Positions 18,284-30,836 of a stretch of DNA of 64,000 nt are shown piece by piece. The notes under the pieces are model-generated. The model was not told the DNA's origin. It ran no database searches and worked only from the letters and a program-made list of their open reading frames with translations. Each line of letters begins with the position of its first letter. Position 1 is the first letter of the stretch. Both the position numbers and the translations under genes were made by a program. Source of the DNA: Piscinibacter aquaticus (GTDB lineage Bacteria > Pseudomonadota > Gammaproteobacteria > Burkholderiales > Burkholderiaceae_C). Location of the stretch: NCBI GenBank assembly GCA_007994965.1, contig VOPW01000001.1:1302001-1366000 (forward strand). The letters run 5' to 3'.

Positions 18284-19954
18284 TCAGGAAAGGCCGCTGA
18301 TGCGGCCTTGGCCGTCAATGTCGATCAGCTCGGCCGCCGGCACCTTGGGCAGACCCGGCATGGTCATGATGTCGCCGCAGACCATCACGACGAACTCGGC
18401 GCCTGCCGCAAGCCGCACCTCGCGGATGTCCAGCGTGTGGCCGCTCGGTGCGCCGCGCAGCGCGGCGTTGGTCGAGAAGCTCATCTGCGTCTTGGCGATG
18501 CACACCGGGAAGTGGCCGTAGCCCTCGGCCTGCAGCCGCTCGATGCGTTCCTTCACCGCAGCCGACGCCGTGATGCCGGAGGCACCATAGACCTTCGTCG
18601 CGATCGCCTCCACCTTCTGCCACAGCGGCAGCGCGTCGTCGTAGACGAAGCGGAAGCTGTTCGGCTTCTCGCAGGCCGCCACCACCTCGCGGGCCAGCGC
18701 CTCGGCGCCGGCGCCGCCATCGGCCCAGTGCTTCGCGACCACGGCCTGGCCGCCCAGCGCCTCGACGCGCCGCACCAGCAGTTCGATCTCGGCCGGCGTG
18801 TCGTGGGAACGGTGGTTGATCGCCACCACGCAGGGCAGTCCGTAGACCTCCTGCACGTTGCGCAAGTGGCGCTCGAGGTTGGGCAGGCCGCGCTCGAGCG
18901 CCGCCACGTCTTCCTTCGAGACATCGGCCACCGCCATGCCACCGTGGTACTTCAGCGCGCGCGCCGTGGCCACCAGCACCGCCGCCGAGGGCCGCAGCCC
19001 GGTCCTGCGGCACTTGATGTCGATGAACTTCTCGGCGCCCAGGTCGGCGCCGAAGCCGGCCTCCGTCACCACGTAGTCGCCGAGCTTGAGGGCGGCGCGC
19101 GTGGCGATCGCGGTGTTGCAGCCGTGCGCGATGTTGGCGAACGGGCCGCCGTGCACGAAGGCCGGGTTGTTCTCCAGCGTCTGCACGAGGTTGGGCGAGA
19201 TCGCGTCCTTCAGCAGGGCTGCCATCGCGCCCTGCGCCTTCAGCGTCGCGCAGGTGATGGGCTTGCGCTCGGCGGTCTCGCCGACCACGATGCGCGCCGT
19301 GCGCTCCTTCAGGTCGGACAGGCTGGTGGCCGTGCACAGGATGGCCATGATCTCGGAGGCGACGACGATGTCGAAGCCGCTCTCGCGCGGCATGCCGTTG
19401 CCCGGGCCGCCCAGGCCGATCACGTTGTCGCGCAGCGCGCGGTCGTTCATGTCCATCACCCGCTTCCAGCTGATGCGGCGCAGGTCGAAGCCCAGCGCAT
19501 TGCCGTGGTGGATGTGGTTGTCGATCATCGCCGCGAGCAGGTTGTGCGCGAGCGCGATGGCGGCGAAGTCGCCGGTGAAGTGCAGGTTGATCTGCTCCAT
19601 CGGCACCACCTGCGCATAGCCGCCGCCGGCCGCGCCGCCCTTCATGCCGAACACCGGCCCGAGCGAAGGCTCGCGCAGGCAGACGATGGCGCGCTTTCCG
19701 ATGCGGTTCAGCGCATCGCCCAGGCCCACGGTGGTGGTGGTCTTGCCTTCGCCGGCCGGTGTGGGCGAGATCGCCGTCACCAGCACCAGCTTGCCGTCGG
19801 GGCGGTCGGCCAGCGTGTCGAGCCAGGGCTGCGCCACCTTGCCGATGTGGCGGCCGCGCGGGTCCAGCGCTTCTTCGGGGATGCCCAGGGCGTCGCCCAG
19901 CGCGTGGACGGGCTTCAGGCGCGCGGCCTGCGCGATCTCGATGTCGGACAGCAT
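18284..19954 (-). CDS. fhs: Formate-tetrahydrofolate ligase
   Basis: ATP-dependent ligation of formate to tetrahydrofolate, giving 10-formyl-THF for one-carbon metabolism. Intact, 556 residues, normal length. It starts [16 protein letters not shown], the usual opening. The P-loop-like nucleotide site is [16 protein letters not shown] (residues 63-78). Other landmarks are [36 protein letters not shown] and [15 protein letters not shown] near the end. It lies antisense between the CHAT-like pair and parC; its 3' end is 13 bases from the stop of copy 2, and a hairpin covers its last codons. Divergent to parC with a 112-base gap. Confidence 0.97.
   Translation of the reverse strand: MLSDIEIAQAARLKPVHALGDALGIPEEALDPRGRHIGKVAQPWLDTLADRPDGKLVLVTAISPTPAGEGKTTTTVGLGDALNRIGKRAIVCLREPSLGPVFGMKGGAAGGGYAQVVPMEQINLHFTGDFAAIALAHNLLAAMIDNHIHHGNALGFDLRRISWKRVMDMNDRALRDNVIGLGGPGNGMPRESGFDIVVASEIMAILCTATSLSDLKERTARIVVGETAERKPITCATLKAQGAMAALLKDAISPNLVQTLENNPAFVHGGPFANIAHGCNTAIATRAALKLGDYVVTEAGFGADLGAEKFIDIKCRRTGLRPSAAVLVATARALKYHGGMAVADVSKEDVAALERGLPNLERHLRNVQEVYGLPCVVAINHRSHDTPAEIELLVRRVEALGGQAVVAKHWADGGAGAEALAREVVAACEKPNSFRFVYDDALPLWQKVEAIATKVYGASGITASAAVKERIERLQAEGYGHFPVCIAKTQMSFSTNAALRGAPSGHTLDIREVRLAAGAEFVVMVCGDIMTMPGLPKVPAAELIDIDGQGRISGLS
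18290..18309. terminator. Hairpin between converging genes, possible bidirectional terminator
   Basis: AAGGCCGC-TGAT-GCGGCCTT is a perfect 8-base stem with a 4-base loop. It lies just after the stop of the copy 2 gene and within the final codons of fhs on the other strand. No strong T run follows in either direction, so efficiency is uncertain; the position between two converging genes supports a terminator. Confidence 0.5.
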
Positions 19955-20066
19955 GGGGCTCCCTGCGGGGTCGGCGTGGCGGCGATGGTAACGAACGGTC
20001 GCCGCCGGCCGCGCCCGGGATCACCCCGGGTTTGGGCGAGAATGCCGGCCGCTTTCCGCCACCGCC

Positions 20067-22375
<2,309 letters not shown>

Positions 22376-22501
22376 ACGTGGGGGCGGGCAAGCACGGGGC
22401 GAGCGGCGGGCTGCATCGCCGCTATCCTCCGCGCTCGGCCTGACCCTGCGCCGCTGGGGTCGGTCAGTGCCGACCACGACAACGTCACCAGGGAGCCTCA
22501 C

Positions 22502-23197
22502 TTGAAGTATCGATTCGCTGCCGCGGGCCTGGTCCTGCTCGCGGGCCTGCTGTCCGGCTGCGCCACGCCGCCCCAGAACCCCGTTTCGCTCAATGCCGCA
22601 GCGCTGTCCGCGCCGAACGCGCGCGTGGGTGTCGCGATGACGGCCCTGCCCAAGGTCGACACGAGCTTTCCCGGCGCGGGGTGCCTGCTGTGTCTGGCAG
22701 CCGCATCGATGGCCAATTCGAGCCTGACCACGCATGCCAACACGCTGCCGCCGGAAGACCTGCCCAAGCTGAAGGAGCTGCTGGCCGAGCAACTCGGCAA
22801 GCGCGGCACGCAGGCCAAGGTGATCGACGAGCCGTTGAAGATCGACGACCTGCCCAACGCGTCGGCGCAGGGCCCGAACCTCGCCCGCAAGGACTTCAGC
22901 GCACTCGCGCGCAAGCACGAGGTCGACAAGCTGCTGGTGGTCTCGCTCAACCTGATCGGCTTCGAGCGCACCTACTCGGCCTACATTCCCACCGGCGACC
23001 CGAAGGCCGTGGTGCGCGGCACCGCCTTCCTGGTCGATCTGAAGACCAATGCCTACGAGTGGTACCAGCCGGTCAACGTGATGAGGGCGAGCGATGGCCC
23101 GTGGGACGAGCCGGCGAAGTTTCCGGGCCTGACCAACGCCTATTTCCAGGCGGTCGAGCTCGGCAAGGACGAGATCCTCAAGCCGTTCAAGCCGTGA
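22502..23197 (+). CDS. Lipoprotein of unknown function (TTG start)
   Basis: Intact, 231 residues. The start is TTG at 22502, preceded by CAGGGAGCC at a good ribosome-site distance; no suitable ATG exists nearby. The lipoprotein signal is MKYRFAAAGLVLLAGLLSGC with lipobox LSGC and Cys20. The mature part contains a short Gly/Cys/Ala-rich stretch (GAGCLLCLAAASMAN), then a helix-strand domain with LLAEQLGKRGTQAKVID and HEVDKLLVVSLNLIGFERTY, ending LGKDEILKPFKP. The fold hints at periplasmic lipoproteins that build variable alpha/beta domains, but I recognise no family. Coupled to the next gene by a GTGA overlap, so the two products probably act together in the envelope. Confidence 0.72.
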   Translation: MKYRFAAAGLVLLAGLLSGCATPPQNPVSLNAAALSAPNARVGVAMTALPKVDTSFPGAGCLLCLAAASMANSSLTTHANTLPPEDLPKLKELLAEQLGKRGTQAKVIDEPLKIDDLPNASAQGPNLARKDFSALARKHEVDKLLVVSLNLIGFERTYSAYIPTGDPKAVVRGTAFLVDLKTNAYEWYQPVNVMRASDGPWDEPAKFPGLTNAYFQAVELGKDEILKPFKP

Positions 23198-24030
23198 TCG
23201 CGCGCGGCCGTTGCGCCGCTGCGGCGGCGCTGCTGATGTTCGGCCCGGCGGCGCACGCAGGCGCTGCCGATCCGGCTGCGGCGGGCGAGCGGAGCTGGGC
23301 GCTGAAGATCCCCAGCGTCGAGCGCGTGGTCTTCCGCGGTGTCGTCAGTCACGATGCCGCCGGCATGGGCACCGGCGCGATGCTCTATCCGGCGCCCAAC
23401 GCCGCCGGTCTGCTCGCCGCCATCCTCACCCACGGCCTGCTCAACGAGGGTGCCAAACAGTCGCAGAAGGACAAGCTGCAGGCGGAAGCCGACGAGGTGC
23501 TGAAGCCGCTGCGCCCGGTCCTCGACGGCTTCACGCATACACAGCTGATCCAGTCGGCGCTGCCGATGCAGCGCCACCGCGAGCCGCGGCGGGCGCTCGG
23601 CCCCGACGACAGCCCGGCGCTGGACTGGACCGTCGAGATCGCGCCGGTGTTCTCGATGACGCGCGACCAGCGGGCGATCGTGCTCGACAACGCGGTGCGC
23701 ATCTACGCGCCGGCCACGTCCGATGCGGCCTATGCGCAGACCATCCGCGTCGTGTCGCGGCCGCTGCCGGTCGCCGGGTCGCTGGAGTCCGATGCGCTGG
23801 CTTCGCACTGGCAGGCCGAGTCGGGGCGGGCGCTTCGCGAGCTCAGCGCCGCCTTGCTGGCGGAATCGCTCGACGTGGCGCTGCAGGGCGCCCGGCGGGC
23901 CGCGCCGGCAGCCGATGCGCCGCAGCGCACGTTCCGCTATGCCGAGGGCGGCGCCGAGAAGATCGAGCGCGCGACGCTCGTGGAGGCCGCCTGCGGGCGG
24001 CTGCTGCTGCGCAGCTGCGCGGCTGGCTGA
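23194..24030 (+). CDS. Exported protein of unknown function, partner of the preceding lipoprotein
   Basis: Intact, 278 residues, GTG start at 23194 overlapping the lipoprotein stop. A signal peptide (MIARGRCAAAAALLMFGPAAHAG) is likely, with cleavage after AHA and no lipobox. The mature protein starts near AADPAAAGERSWALK. A Gly/Ala/Leu-rich segment, NAAGLLAAILTHGLLNEG, could insert in or lie on a membrane; a basic helix KQSQKDKLQAEADEVLKPL follows. Strands such as ALDWTVEIAPVFSM and VLDNAVRIYAP suggest a beta-rich second half. I do not recognise the family. Orientation and overlap make it a functional pair with the lipoprotein at 22502. Confidence 0.68.
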   Translation: MIARGRCAAAAALLMFGPAAHAGAADPAAAGERSWALKIPSVERVVFRGVVSHDAAGMGTGAMLYPAPNAAGLLAAILTHGLLNEGAKQSQKDKLQAEADEVLKPLRPVLDGFTHTQLIQSALPMQRHREPRRALGPDDSPALDWTVEIAPVFSMTRDQRAIVLDNAVRIYAPATSDAAYAQTIRVVSRPLPVAGSLESDALASHWQAESGRALRELSAALLAESLDVALQGARRAAPAADAPQRTFRYAEGGAEKIERATLVEAACGRLLLRSCAAG

Positions 24031-24093
24031 TGTCCGTGCCGGCGGCCGACTCAGCGCCGGCCGACTGCCCGGCGAGCTGACGGCCCGGGGCGA

Positions 24094-24562
24094 TCAGCCG
24101 TTGCGCGCGTTGAACGTGGCCATCACCATCACGACGACGACCACGAACAGCGCCGCTCCAGAACTCGTAGGGCAGGTGCAGCAGGTTCACCGCGGCGTCG
24201 GCGCAGCTGGCCTTGACCTCGAAGACGAAGGGCAGGGCGCGGTCGAGCCCCAAGCCGCTGACGATCTTGTCGGCCAGCGTCAGGTTGCACGAGGTCGACT
24301 TTGCCGCGACGAAGTGCTGGTACAGCGCGGCCGCGATGCCGCCGAAGGCGGTGAGCGCCGCGAGGCCGGCGAAGGCGACGCGCCCGGGCAGGAAGGCGCC
24401 GGCCAGCGCCAGGATCGCGATCACCACGAACAGCAGCCGCTGCAGGATGCACCAGGGGCAGGGCTGCATCTCCCACACGTACTGGGTGAACAGCGCGGCG
24501 CACACGGCGCCCAGGCAGAGTACGGCAATGGCGACCAGCCAGCCGCGTTGGGTGAGTCTCAT
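24094..24562 (-). CDS. dsbB: Disulphide bond formation protein B
   Basis: Inner-membrane quinone reductase that re-oxidises DsbA. The ATG at 24562 starts MRLTQRGWLVAIAVLCLGAV. The first periplasmic loop has the C-x-x-C pair in MQPCPWCILQRLLF (the CPWCxxQR signature), and the second loop has the Cys pair in STSCNLTLAD and EVKASCADA. Four hydrophobic helices surround them. A frameshift near 24150, right after YEFWSGA, restores ALFVVVVVMVMATFNARNG and the stop at 24094. Length is about 156 residues. Five bases separate it from ridA upstream, so both are one transcript, divergent from comEC. Confidence 0.93.
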
Positions 24563-24567
24563 CGGCG

Positions 24568-25026
24568 TCAGGCCACTTGGGCGATGAGCTCGATCTCGAC
24601 GCAGGCGCCCATCGGGATCTGCGCCACGCCGAAGGCGCTGCGCGCATGCGCGCCCTTGTCGCCGAACACGGCGCCGAGCAGCTCGGAGCAGCCGTTGGTG
24701 ACGAGGTGCTGTTCGGTGAAGGCCGGCGTGCTGTTGACGAGGCTCATCACCTTGACGATGCGCTCGACCTTGTTCAGATCGCCGATGGCCGCATGCAGCG
24801 TGCCGAGCAGGTCGATGGCGACCGCACGCGCGGCCTGCTGGCCGGTGGCCGTGTCGATCTCGCGGCCGAGCTGGCCCGCCCAGGGCTTGCCGTCGCGCTT
24901 GGCGATGTGGCCGGAGAGGAAGACGAGGTTGCCGGTGCGCACGAAGGGCACGTAGGCGGCGGCCGGCACGGCCAGCGGTGGCAGCGTGATGCCCAGTTCG
25001 GCGAGGCGGTCGTAGACGTTGGACAT
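24568..25026 (-). CDS. RidA/YjgF-family protein
   Basis: Intact, 152 residues. The ATG at 25026 starts MSNVYDRLAELGITLPPLAV. Family landmarks are GNLVFLSGHIA, the GLREIDTATGQQAARAVAID-like helix region (here GREIDTATGQQAARA), LGTLHAAIGDLNKVERIVKV and the C-terminal IPMGACVEIELIAQV. This longer variant (about 150 residues, with TPAFTEQHLVTNGCSELLGAVFGDKGAHAR) belongs to the YjgF-like subgroup that often lacks the classical deaminase activity of RidA on 2-aminoacrylate. It precedes dsbB by five bases. Role: probably removal of reactive enamine/imine intermediates; inferred. Confidence 0.88.
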   Translation of the reverse strand: MSNVYDRLAELGITLPPLAVPAAAYVPFVRTGNLVFLSGHIAKRDGKPWAGQLGREIDTATGQQAARAVAIDLLGTLHAAIGDLNKVERIVKVMSLVNSTPAFTEQHLVTNGCSELLGAVFGDKGAHARSAFGVAQIPMGACVEIELIAQVA

Positions 25027-25076
25027 GGTGTTCCTGGGGGCAGGCGATGCGGGGCGCAAATCCTACACTGCGCGCC

Positions 25077-27490
25077 ATGGGAGGACCGGCCACCGAACCG
25101 GCGAGCGTGCTCCGTTGGTTCGCGGCCCTGCTGGCCGTGCCGGCGGGCGTGGCGCTGCAGTTGCAGCAGCGCGAGTTGCTGGAGCCGCGCCTCGTGCTGG
25201 CGATGGTGCTGCTCGGCGCCGCGCTGTGCGCGGCCGGCTGGCGCTGGCGGCGTGGTTTCGTGCTGGGGCTGATCGGCCTCGTACTGCTGGGATTCGCCAG
25301 CACCGACTGGCGCGCCTCGCAGCGGCTGGCCGAGGTGCTGGAGTCCGGGCTGGAAGGCCGTGACCTGCGCCTGACCGGCCTCGTCGCCAGCCTGCCGCAG
25401 CACGGGCCGAACGGCATCCGCTTCCGCTTCCGGGTGGAGCAAGCCACGATGGCGGGCGAGCCGGTGGCGGTGCCGCAGCTCGTCGCGCTCGGCTGGTACA
25501 GCGGCTTCCACGAAGACGCCACGCTGCTGCAGCCGCAACGCGAACTGCGCGCCGGACAGCGCTGGACCTTCAATGCAGGCTGCGCCGGCCCCACGGCACG
25601 CTCAATCCGCAGGGCTTCGACCTGGAGCTGATGCTGTTCGAGCAGGGCGTGCGCGCCACCGGCTACGTGCGCGATGCGCCGGCACAGGCGGTGGAACAGA
25701 CGGCAGCCTTCCCGGTGGATCGATGGCGCCAGCAGGTGCGCGAGGCGATCGAGGCCCGCGTGGCCGACCGCCGCGCGGCCGGCGTGCTCGCAGCCTTGTC
25801 CGTCGGTGACCAGGGCGCGATCGAGCGCGAGGACTGGGACGTCTTCCGCGCGACGGGTCTGGCCCATCTCATGGCGATCAGCGGCGTCCACATCACGATG
25901 TTCGGCTGGCTCGCCGCTGCCGCGATCGGCGCGCTGTGGCGGCGCAGCCGCCGCGCGATGCACCTCGTTCCTTCGGCACAGGCCGCGCTGTGGGGCGGGC
26001 TTCTGGCCGCCGCGGCCTATGCCGTGTTCGCCGGCTGGGGCGTGCCGGCGCAGCGCACGGTGTGGATGCTGGCCAGCGTGGTGCTGCTGCGCAGCGCCGG
26101 GCTGCGCTGGCCGTGGCCGCTGGTGCTGGCGTTCGCGGCGCTGGTGGTGACGCTGGCCGACCCCTGGGCGCTGCTGCAGCCGGGCTTCTGGCTCTCGTTC
26201 GCAGCGGTGGGCCTGCTGATGGCCTCGGAGCCGGCGCGCGACGAGGCCGCCTCGCGAGTGGCGCTGGGCGGCTCGCGCTGGCAGCGCCTCGGTGCGCTGA
26301 TGCGCGGCGGCCTGCGCACGCAGGCGGTGGCCACGCTCGGGCTGGCGCCGCTGACGCTGATCTTCTTCCAGCAGATGTCGCTGGTCGGCTTCCTGGCCAA
26401 CCTGCTGGCGATCCCGCTGGTCACGCTGCTGATCACGCCGCTGGCGCTTGCGGGCAGCCTGCTGCCGCCGCTGTGGACGCTCGCGGCCATGGTGCTGCAG
26501 CCCTTTGGCGCGCTGCTGCAGTGGCTGGCGGGCTGGCCGTGGTCGGTGTGGTTCGTGCCCGCCGCACCGCCGTGGGCGCAGGCCGCGGGCTGCTCGGTGG
26601 TGCGCTTGCCGTGCTGCCGCTGCCCTGGCGCTGGCGGCTGCTGGCGCTGCCGCTGGTCTTGCCCTTGCTGGCGATGCCGCCGGAGCGGCCGCCGCCGGGC
26701 CACTACGAGCTGCTCGCCGCCGACGTCGGGCAGGGCACCGCCGTGCTGGTGCGCACCCGGCGTCACCTGCTGGTGTACGACGCCGGGCCGCAGTACGCGC
26801 GCGACAGCGATGCCGGCCAGCGTGTGCTGTTGCCGCTGCTGCGCGCGCGCGGTGAGCATCGCATCGACCACCTCGTGCTCAGCCACCGCGATACCGACCA
26901 TGTCGGCGGCGCGCGGGCGCTGCTCGGCGCGATGCCGGTGGCGCTGGTGTCGAGTTCGCTGGAGCCGCAGCATCCGTTGCGCTCATCCCCGTCGAGCATC
27001 GCTCCTGCACGGTGGGCCAGACCTGGGTGTGGGACGGCGTACGCTTCGAGTTCCTGCATCCTCCCGAGGGCGAGGGCGATCCGGCGGCGCGGCCCAACAC
27101 CCGCTCCTGCGTGCTGCGCATCGCTGCGAACGGCGCGCCGACCACGCTGCTGACCGGTGACATCGAGCGCGAACAGGAGCTGCGCCTCGCGGGTCGTTTC
27201 GGCGAGGCCTTGCGCGCCGAGGTGCTGCTGGTGCCGCATCACGGCAGCCGTACCTCGACGCCGCTGCTCTCGGCGGCTCGCAGCCGCAGCTGGCGATCGT
27301 TCAGGCCGGCTACCGCAACCGGTTCGGCCACCCGGTCGACGAGGTGCTGGCGCGCTACCGCGAGATCGGCGCGACGATCCGGTCGAGCCCGGACTGTGGT
27401 GCCTGGCGGTGGCGGTCGGACGCGGCCGGGCTTGGCGAATGTCAACGCGATTCGGCCCGCCGCTACTGGCATTCCTCCTCTCGGGAGTAG
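25077..27490 (+). CDS. comEC: ComEC/Rec2-family DNA-uptake channel protein, frameshifted
   Basis: Inner-membrane channel for transport of single-stranded DNA in natural transformation, about 805 residues. N-terminal helices (VLRWFAALLAVPAGVAL) precede the DUF4131 OB-like domain (LRLTGLVASLPQ, RFRFRVEQA). The competence domain contains RATGLAHLMAISGVHITMF, the family signature, and about eight further helices. The C-terminal MBL domain shows YELLAADVGQGTAVLVRT and HLVLSHRDTDHVGGA, with VLLVPHHGSRTSTP and QAGYRNRFGHP near the end. Four frameshifts occur near 25570, 26590, 26980 and 27265. The expected beta-strand HLL...VYDAGP is present. A complete ComEC suggests transformability, but no other competence genes are in the window. 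Confidence 0.92.
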
Positions 27491-27547
27491 CCTGGGGCCG
27501 TGAGTGGCCTGCTTTTTGCTACCCTGCCCGACGAGGAGACGGACCCG

Positions 27548-28984
27548 ATGAGACCGAGTTTCGACGAGATGCACGCCAGCGGTTCGACCGTGCGCGAGCA
27601 CTACCAGGGCTACGACCGCTGGCTGGCCCAGCAGCCGCGCGACGTGATGAAGTCGCGCCGCGAAGAGGCGGAGATGATCTTCCGCCGCGTCGGCATCACC
27701 TTCGCCGTGTACGGCGCCAAGGACGAAGATGGTTCCGGCACCGAGCGCCTGATCCCCTTCGACCTGATCCCGCGCGTGATCCCGGCCCACGAGTGGAGCG
27801 AGATGGAGAAGGGCCTGGCGCAGCGCGTGACGGCGCTGAACCGCTTCATCCACGACGTCTACCACGGCCAGGAGATCATCCGCGCCGGCCTCGTGCCGGC
27901 CGACCAGATCTTCAAGAACGCGCAGTTCCGCCCCGAGATGATGGGCGTCGACGTGCCCGGCGGCGTGTACTCGCACATCAGCGGCATCGACATCGTGCGC
28001 GCGGCGAATGCCGACGGCAGCGGCAGCTACTACGTGCTGGAAGACAACCTGCGCGTGCCCAGCGGCGTGAGCTACATGCTCGAGAACCGCAAGATGATGA
28101 TGCGGCTGTTCCCCGAGCTGTTCAGCCAGCACCGGGTCGAGCCGGTGGCGCATTACCCCCGACCTGCTGCTCGAGACGCTGCGCGCCGTGGCGCCGGCCT
28201 CCGTCAACGAGCCGACGGTCGTGGTGCTGACGCCCGGCATGTACAACAGCGCCTATTTCGAGCACGCCTTCCTCGCGCAGCAGATGGGCATCGAGCTGGT
28301 CGAGGGGCAGGATCTCTTCGTCAAGGACAACTTCGTCTACATGCGCACCACGCAGGGCCCGAAGCGCGTGGACGTGATCTACCGCCGCGTCGACGACGAC
28401 TTCCTCGACCCGCTGGCCTTCCGGCCGAATTCCACGCCGGGCTGCGCCGGGCTGTTGTCGGTCTACCGTGCCGGCAACGTGGCGCTGTGCAATGCCATCG
28501 GCACCGGCATCGCCGACGACAAGTCGATCTACCCCTACGTGCCGAAGATGGTCGAGTTCTACCTCGGCGAAAAGCCGATCCTGAACAACGTGCCGACCTA
28601 CCTGTGCCGCGAGGCCGACGACCTGAAATACGTGCTGGACCACCTCGGCGAGCTGGTGGTCAGGAGGTGCACGGCGCCGGCGGCTACGGCATGCTGGTCG
28701 GCCCGGCGGCGACGAAGCAGGAGATCGCCGATTTCCGCAAGGCACTCGAGGCCAACCCCGAGGGCTACATCGCGCAGCCGACGCTGGCGTTGTCCACCTG
28801 CCCGACCTTCGTGGAAAGCGGCATCGCGCCGCGCCACATCGACCTGCGGCCCTTCGTGCTGTCGGGCAAGACGGTGCAGATGGTGCCCGGCGGCCTCACG
28901 CGCGTGGCGCTGAAGGAGGGCTCGCTGGTCGTCAACTCGTCGCAGGGCGGCGGCACGAAGGACACCTGGGTGCTGGAAGCCTGA
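27548..28984 (+). CDS. Circularly permuted ATP-grasp protein (DUF404/DUF407), first gene of the peptide-ligase-like cluster
   Basis: About 478 residues from ATG 27548 ([12 protein letters not shown]), with GACGAGGAG as ribosome site; a GTG at 27500 is less likely. The family is a circularly permuted ATP-grasp, predicted to join a carboxylate to an amine with ATP. Landmarks: [61 protein letters not shown] (ATP-grasp acidic/Asn strand), [31 protein letters not shown] and the C-terminal [17 protein letters not shown]. Frameshifts near 28160 and 28668. An alpha-E gene follows 14 bases later. Substrate and product are unknown; the ligase role is family-level inference. Confidence 0.9.
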   Translation: MRPSFDEMHASGSTVREHYQGYDRWLAQQPRDVMKSRREEAEMIFRRVGITFAVYGAKDEDGSGTERLIPFDLIPRVIPAHEWSEMEKGLAQRVTALNRFIHDVYHGQEIIRAGLVPADQIFKNAQFRPEMMGVDVPGGVYSHISGIDIVRAANADGSGSYYVLEDNLRVPSGVSYMLENRKMMMRLFPELFSQHRVEPVAHYPRPAARDAARRGAGLRQRADGRGADARHVQQRLFRARLPRAADGHRAGRGAGSLRQGQLRLHAHHAGPEARGRDLPPRRRRLPRPAGLPAEFHAGLRRAVVGLPCRQRGAVQCHRHRHRRRQVDLPLRAEDGRVLPRRKADPEQRADLPVPRGRRPEIRAGPPRRAGGQEVHGAGGYGMLVGPAATKQEIADFRKALEANPEGYIAQPTLALSTCPTFVESGIAPRHIDLRPFVLSGKTVQMVPGGLTRVALKEGSLVVNSSQGGGTKDTWVLEA

Positions 28985-28998
28985 AGGAGAACGACAAC

Positions 28999-29976
28999 AT
29001 GCTGTCCCGCACCGCCGACCACCTGTTCTGGATGTCCCGCTACATGGAGCGCGCCGAAAACACCGCGCGCATGCTCGACGTCAACTACCAGACCTCGCTG
29101 CTGCCGCAATCCGCCGATGCCGCCGAGAAGGGCTGGAAGGGCTTGCTCGGCATCTCCGAGCTCAGCGGCGACTTCGCCACCCGCTACGGCACGGTCACCG
29201 CACGCAACGTCATGCAGTACATGGTGGCCGATGCGCAGAACCCGTCGAGCATCCGCAGCTGCCTGATGGCCGCCCGCGAGAATGCCGCGCGGTGCGCGGC
29301 ACGCTGACCACCGAGGTGTGGGAGACGCAGAACCAGACTGGCTGGAATTCCAGCGCATGGTGGCCAGCAGCGATTTCCAGCGCGACCCGAGCGCGCTGTT
29401 CGAGTGGGTGAAGTTCCGCTCGCACCTCTCGCGCGGCGTGACCGTGGGCACGATGCTGCAGGACGAGGCCTTCCACTTCCTGCGCATCGGCAGCTTCCTC
29501 GAGCGGGCCGACAACACCGCGCGGCTGCTCGACGTGAAGTTCCACGCCGCCGACCTCGAGTTCTTCGGTGCGGCGCAGTCGCAGATGCAGGGCGCCACGG
29601 CCAACGCCGCGGTCGAGTACGACTTCTATCACTGGTCGGCGATCCTGCGCTCGGTCTCCGGCTTCGAGGTCTACCGCAAGGCCTATCGCAACGTGATCCT
29701 GCCGGAGAAGGTGGCCGAACTGCTGATCCTGCGCCCGGACATGCCGCGCTCGCTGGCGGCCTGCGTGACCGAGGTGGTGGCCAACCTCGAGCGCGTGGCC
29801 AACGAGCAATCCGGCGAGACGCTGCGCCGGCGGGGCGTCTGCGCGCCGATCTGCAGTACGGCCGCATCGACGAGATCCTGGCCACCGGGCTGCATGCGTT
29901 CCTCACGCAGTTCCTCGACCGCGTGAATACGATCGGCGTGGGCATCAGCCGCGACTTCCTCGTGCCTGTGCAATGA
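28999..29976 (+). CDS. Alpha-E domain protein
   Basis: About 325 residues, all-helical, predicted cytoplasmic partner of the permuted ATP-grasp proteins. It starts MLSRTADHLFWMSRYMERAE, the alpha-E signature with R-x-A-x-x-L-F-W and Y-x-E-R. A second repeat of the pattern reads FLRIGSFLERADNTARLLD. Other conserved parts are FEWVKFRSHLSRGVTVGTML, YDFYHWSAILRSVSGFEVYR and PRSLAACVTEV. Frameshifts near 29295 and 29830; the end is VGISRDFLVPVQ. Conserved Glu and Arg in both repeats suggest a metal- or ligand-binding helical bundle. It lies between the ATP-grasp gene (14 bases) and a transglutaminase gene (13 bases). Confidence 0.9.
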
Positions 29977-29989
29977 CCCCCGCTGAGCG

Positions 29990-30836
29990 ATGAAACTCAG
30001 CATCCGCCACGAAACGCACTACGAGTACAGCGCGCCGCTGCAGTACGCGCTGCAGCAGCTGTGCCTGACGCCGCAGGCCAATGCCCACCAGGCGGTGGAC
30101 GAGTGGCACGTCAGCGCGCCCGGGCAGCTCTACGCGCAGCGTGATGCCTACGGCAACCTCGCGCACAGCTGGAGCATGGCGCGCGCCCGTGGCGGCCGGC
30201 ATGTGTACCGCGGCAGCGTGATGGCGCACGGCGTCGTGTGCACGCAGCCGGCGCCCTGGCTGGTGGATGACTGGCGGCGCCGCACCCGGCGCTGTACCTG
30301 CGCGCCACGGCGCTGACCGCGCCCGACCACGCGCTGGCCGACCTGGGCCGGGCCCACCTGCTCGGCCGCGGCGACCACGAGGCCGCGCTGCTCGCGCTGG
30401 CCGTGGCGGTGGCCGAGCGCGTTCGCTACCGCGCCGGCGTCACGCACGTGGGCACCACGGCCGCGGAGTCTCTCGCACTCGGCGCCGGCGTCTGCCAGGA
30501 CCAGCCCACGTCTTCATCGCCGCCTGTCGCGCAGCCGGGCTGCCGGCGCGCTACGTCAGCGGCTATTTCCATTCGCCGCGCGCGCGGCGGTCGGCCAGCC
30601 ACGCCTGGGCCGATGTCTGCGTCGACATGGCTGCGCGGCGCTGGCTGTCGGTCGACATCACCCACCGCTGCACGATGGACGAGCGCCACGTGCGGCTGGC
30701 CGTCGGCCCCGACTACGCTGCCTGCGCCCCGGTGCGCGGCGTGCGCGAAGGCGGTGGCGACGAAGCGATGAGCGTGCGCGTGCGCATCGAGCCGCTGCCC
30801 GGCGAGATGCACGAAGAGATCACCCTGGAGCCCTGA
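29990..30836 (+). CDS. Transglutaminase-like protein (cluster gene 3)
   Basis: About 282 residues. The N-terminal beta domain (MKLSIRHETHYEYSAPLQYA) is the usual bacterial transglutaminase N-region. The papain-like triad is visible: Cys in LGAGVCQDQAHVFIAACR, His in SASHAWADVCV and Asp in WLSVDITHRC. Such enzymes cleave or transfer amide bonds of glutamine- or peptide-type substrates. Frameshifts lie near 30285 and 30505, the second within the active-site segment after CQDQ; with it corrected the motif is complete. The stop TGA is directly followed by the ATG of the next gene. No signal peptide, so a cytoplasmic site is likely. Confidence 0.88.

Noticed and set aside
18308-20066. A 1.7-kb plus-strand open frame opposite fhs that joins parC in frame
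   Set aside because: fhs on the minus strand is intact and fully family-like. The plus frame is His/Arg/Gln-rich shadow sequence; parC begins at ATG 20067.
25077-27490. A DNA-uptake gene cluster around comEC
   Set aside because: Only comEC is present. Flanking genes (dsbB, ridA, the ATP-grasp cluster) have no link to pili or DNA processing.
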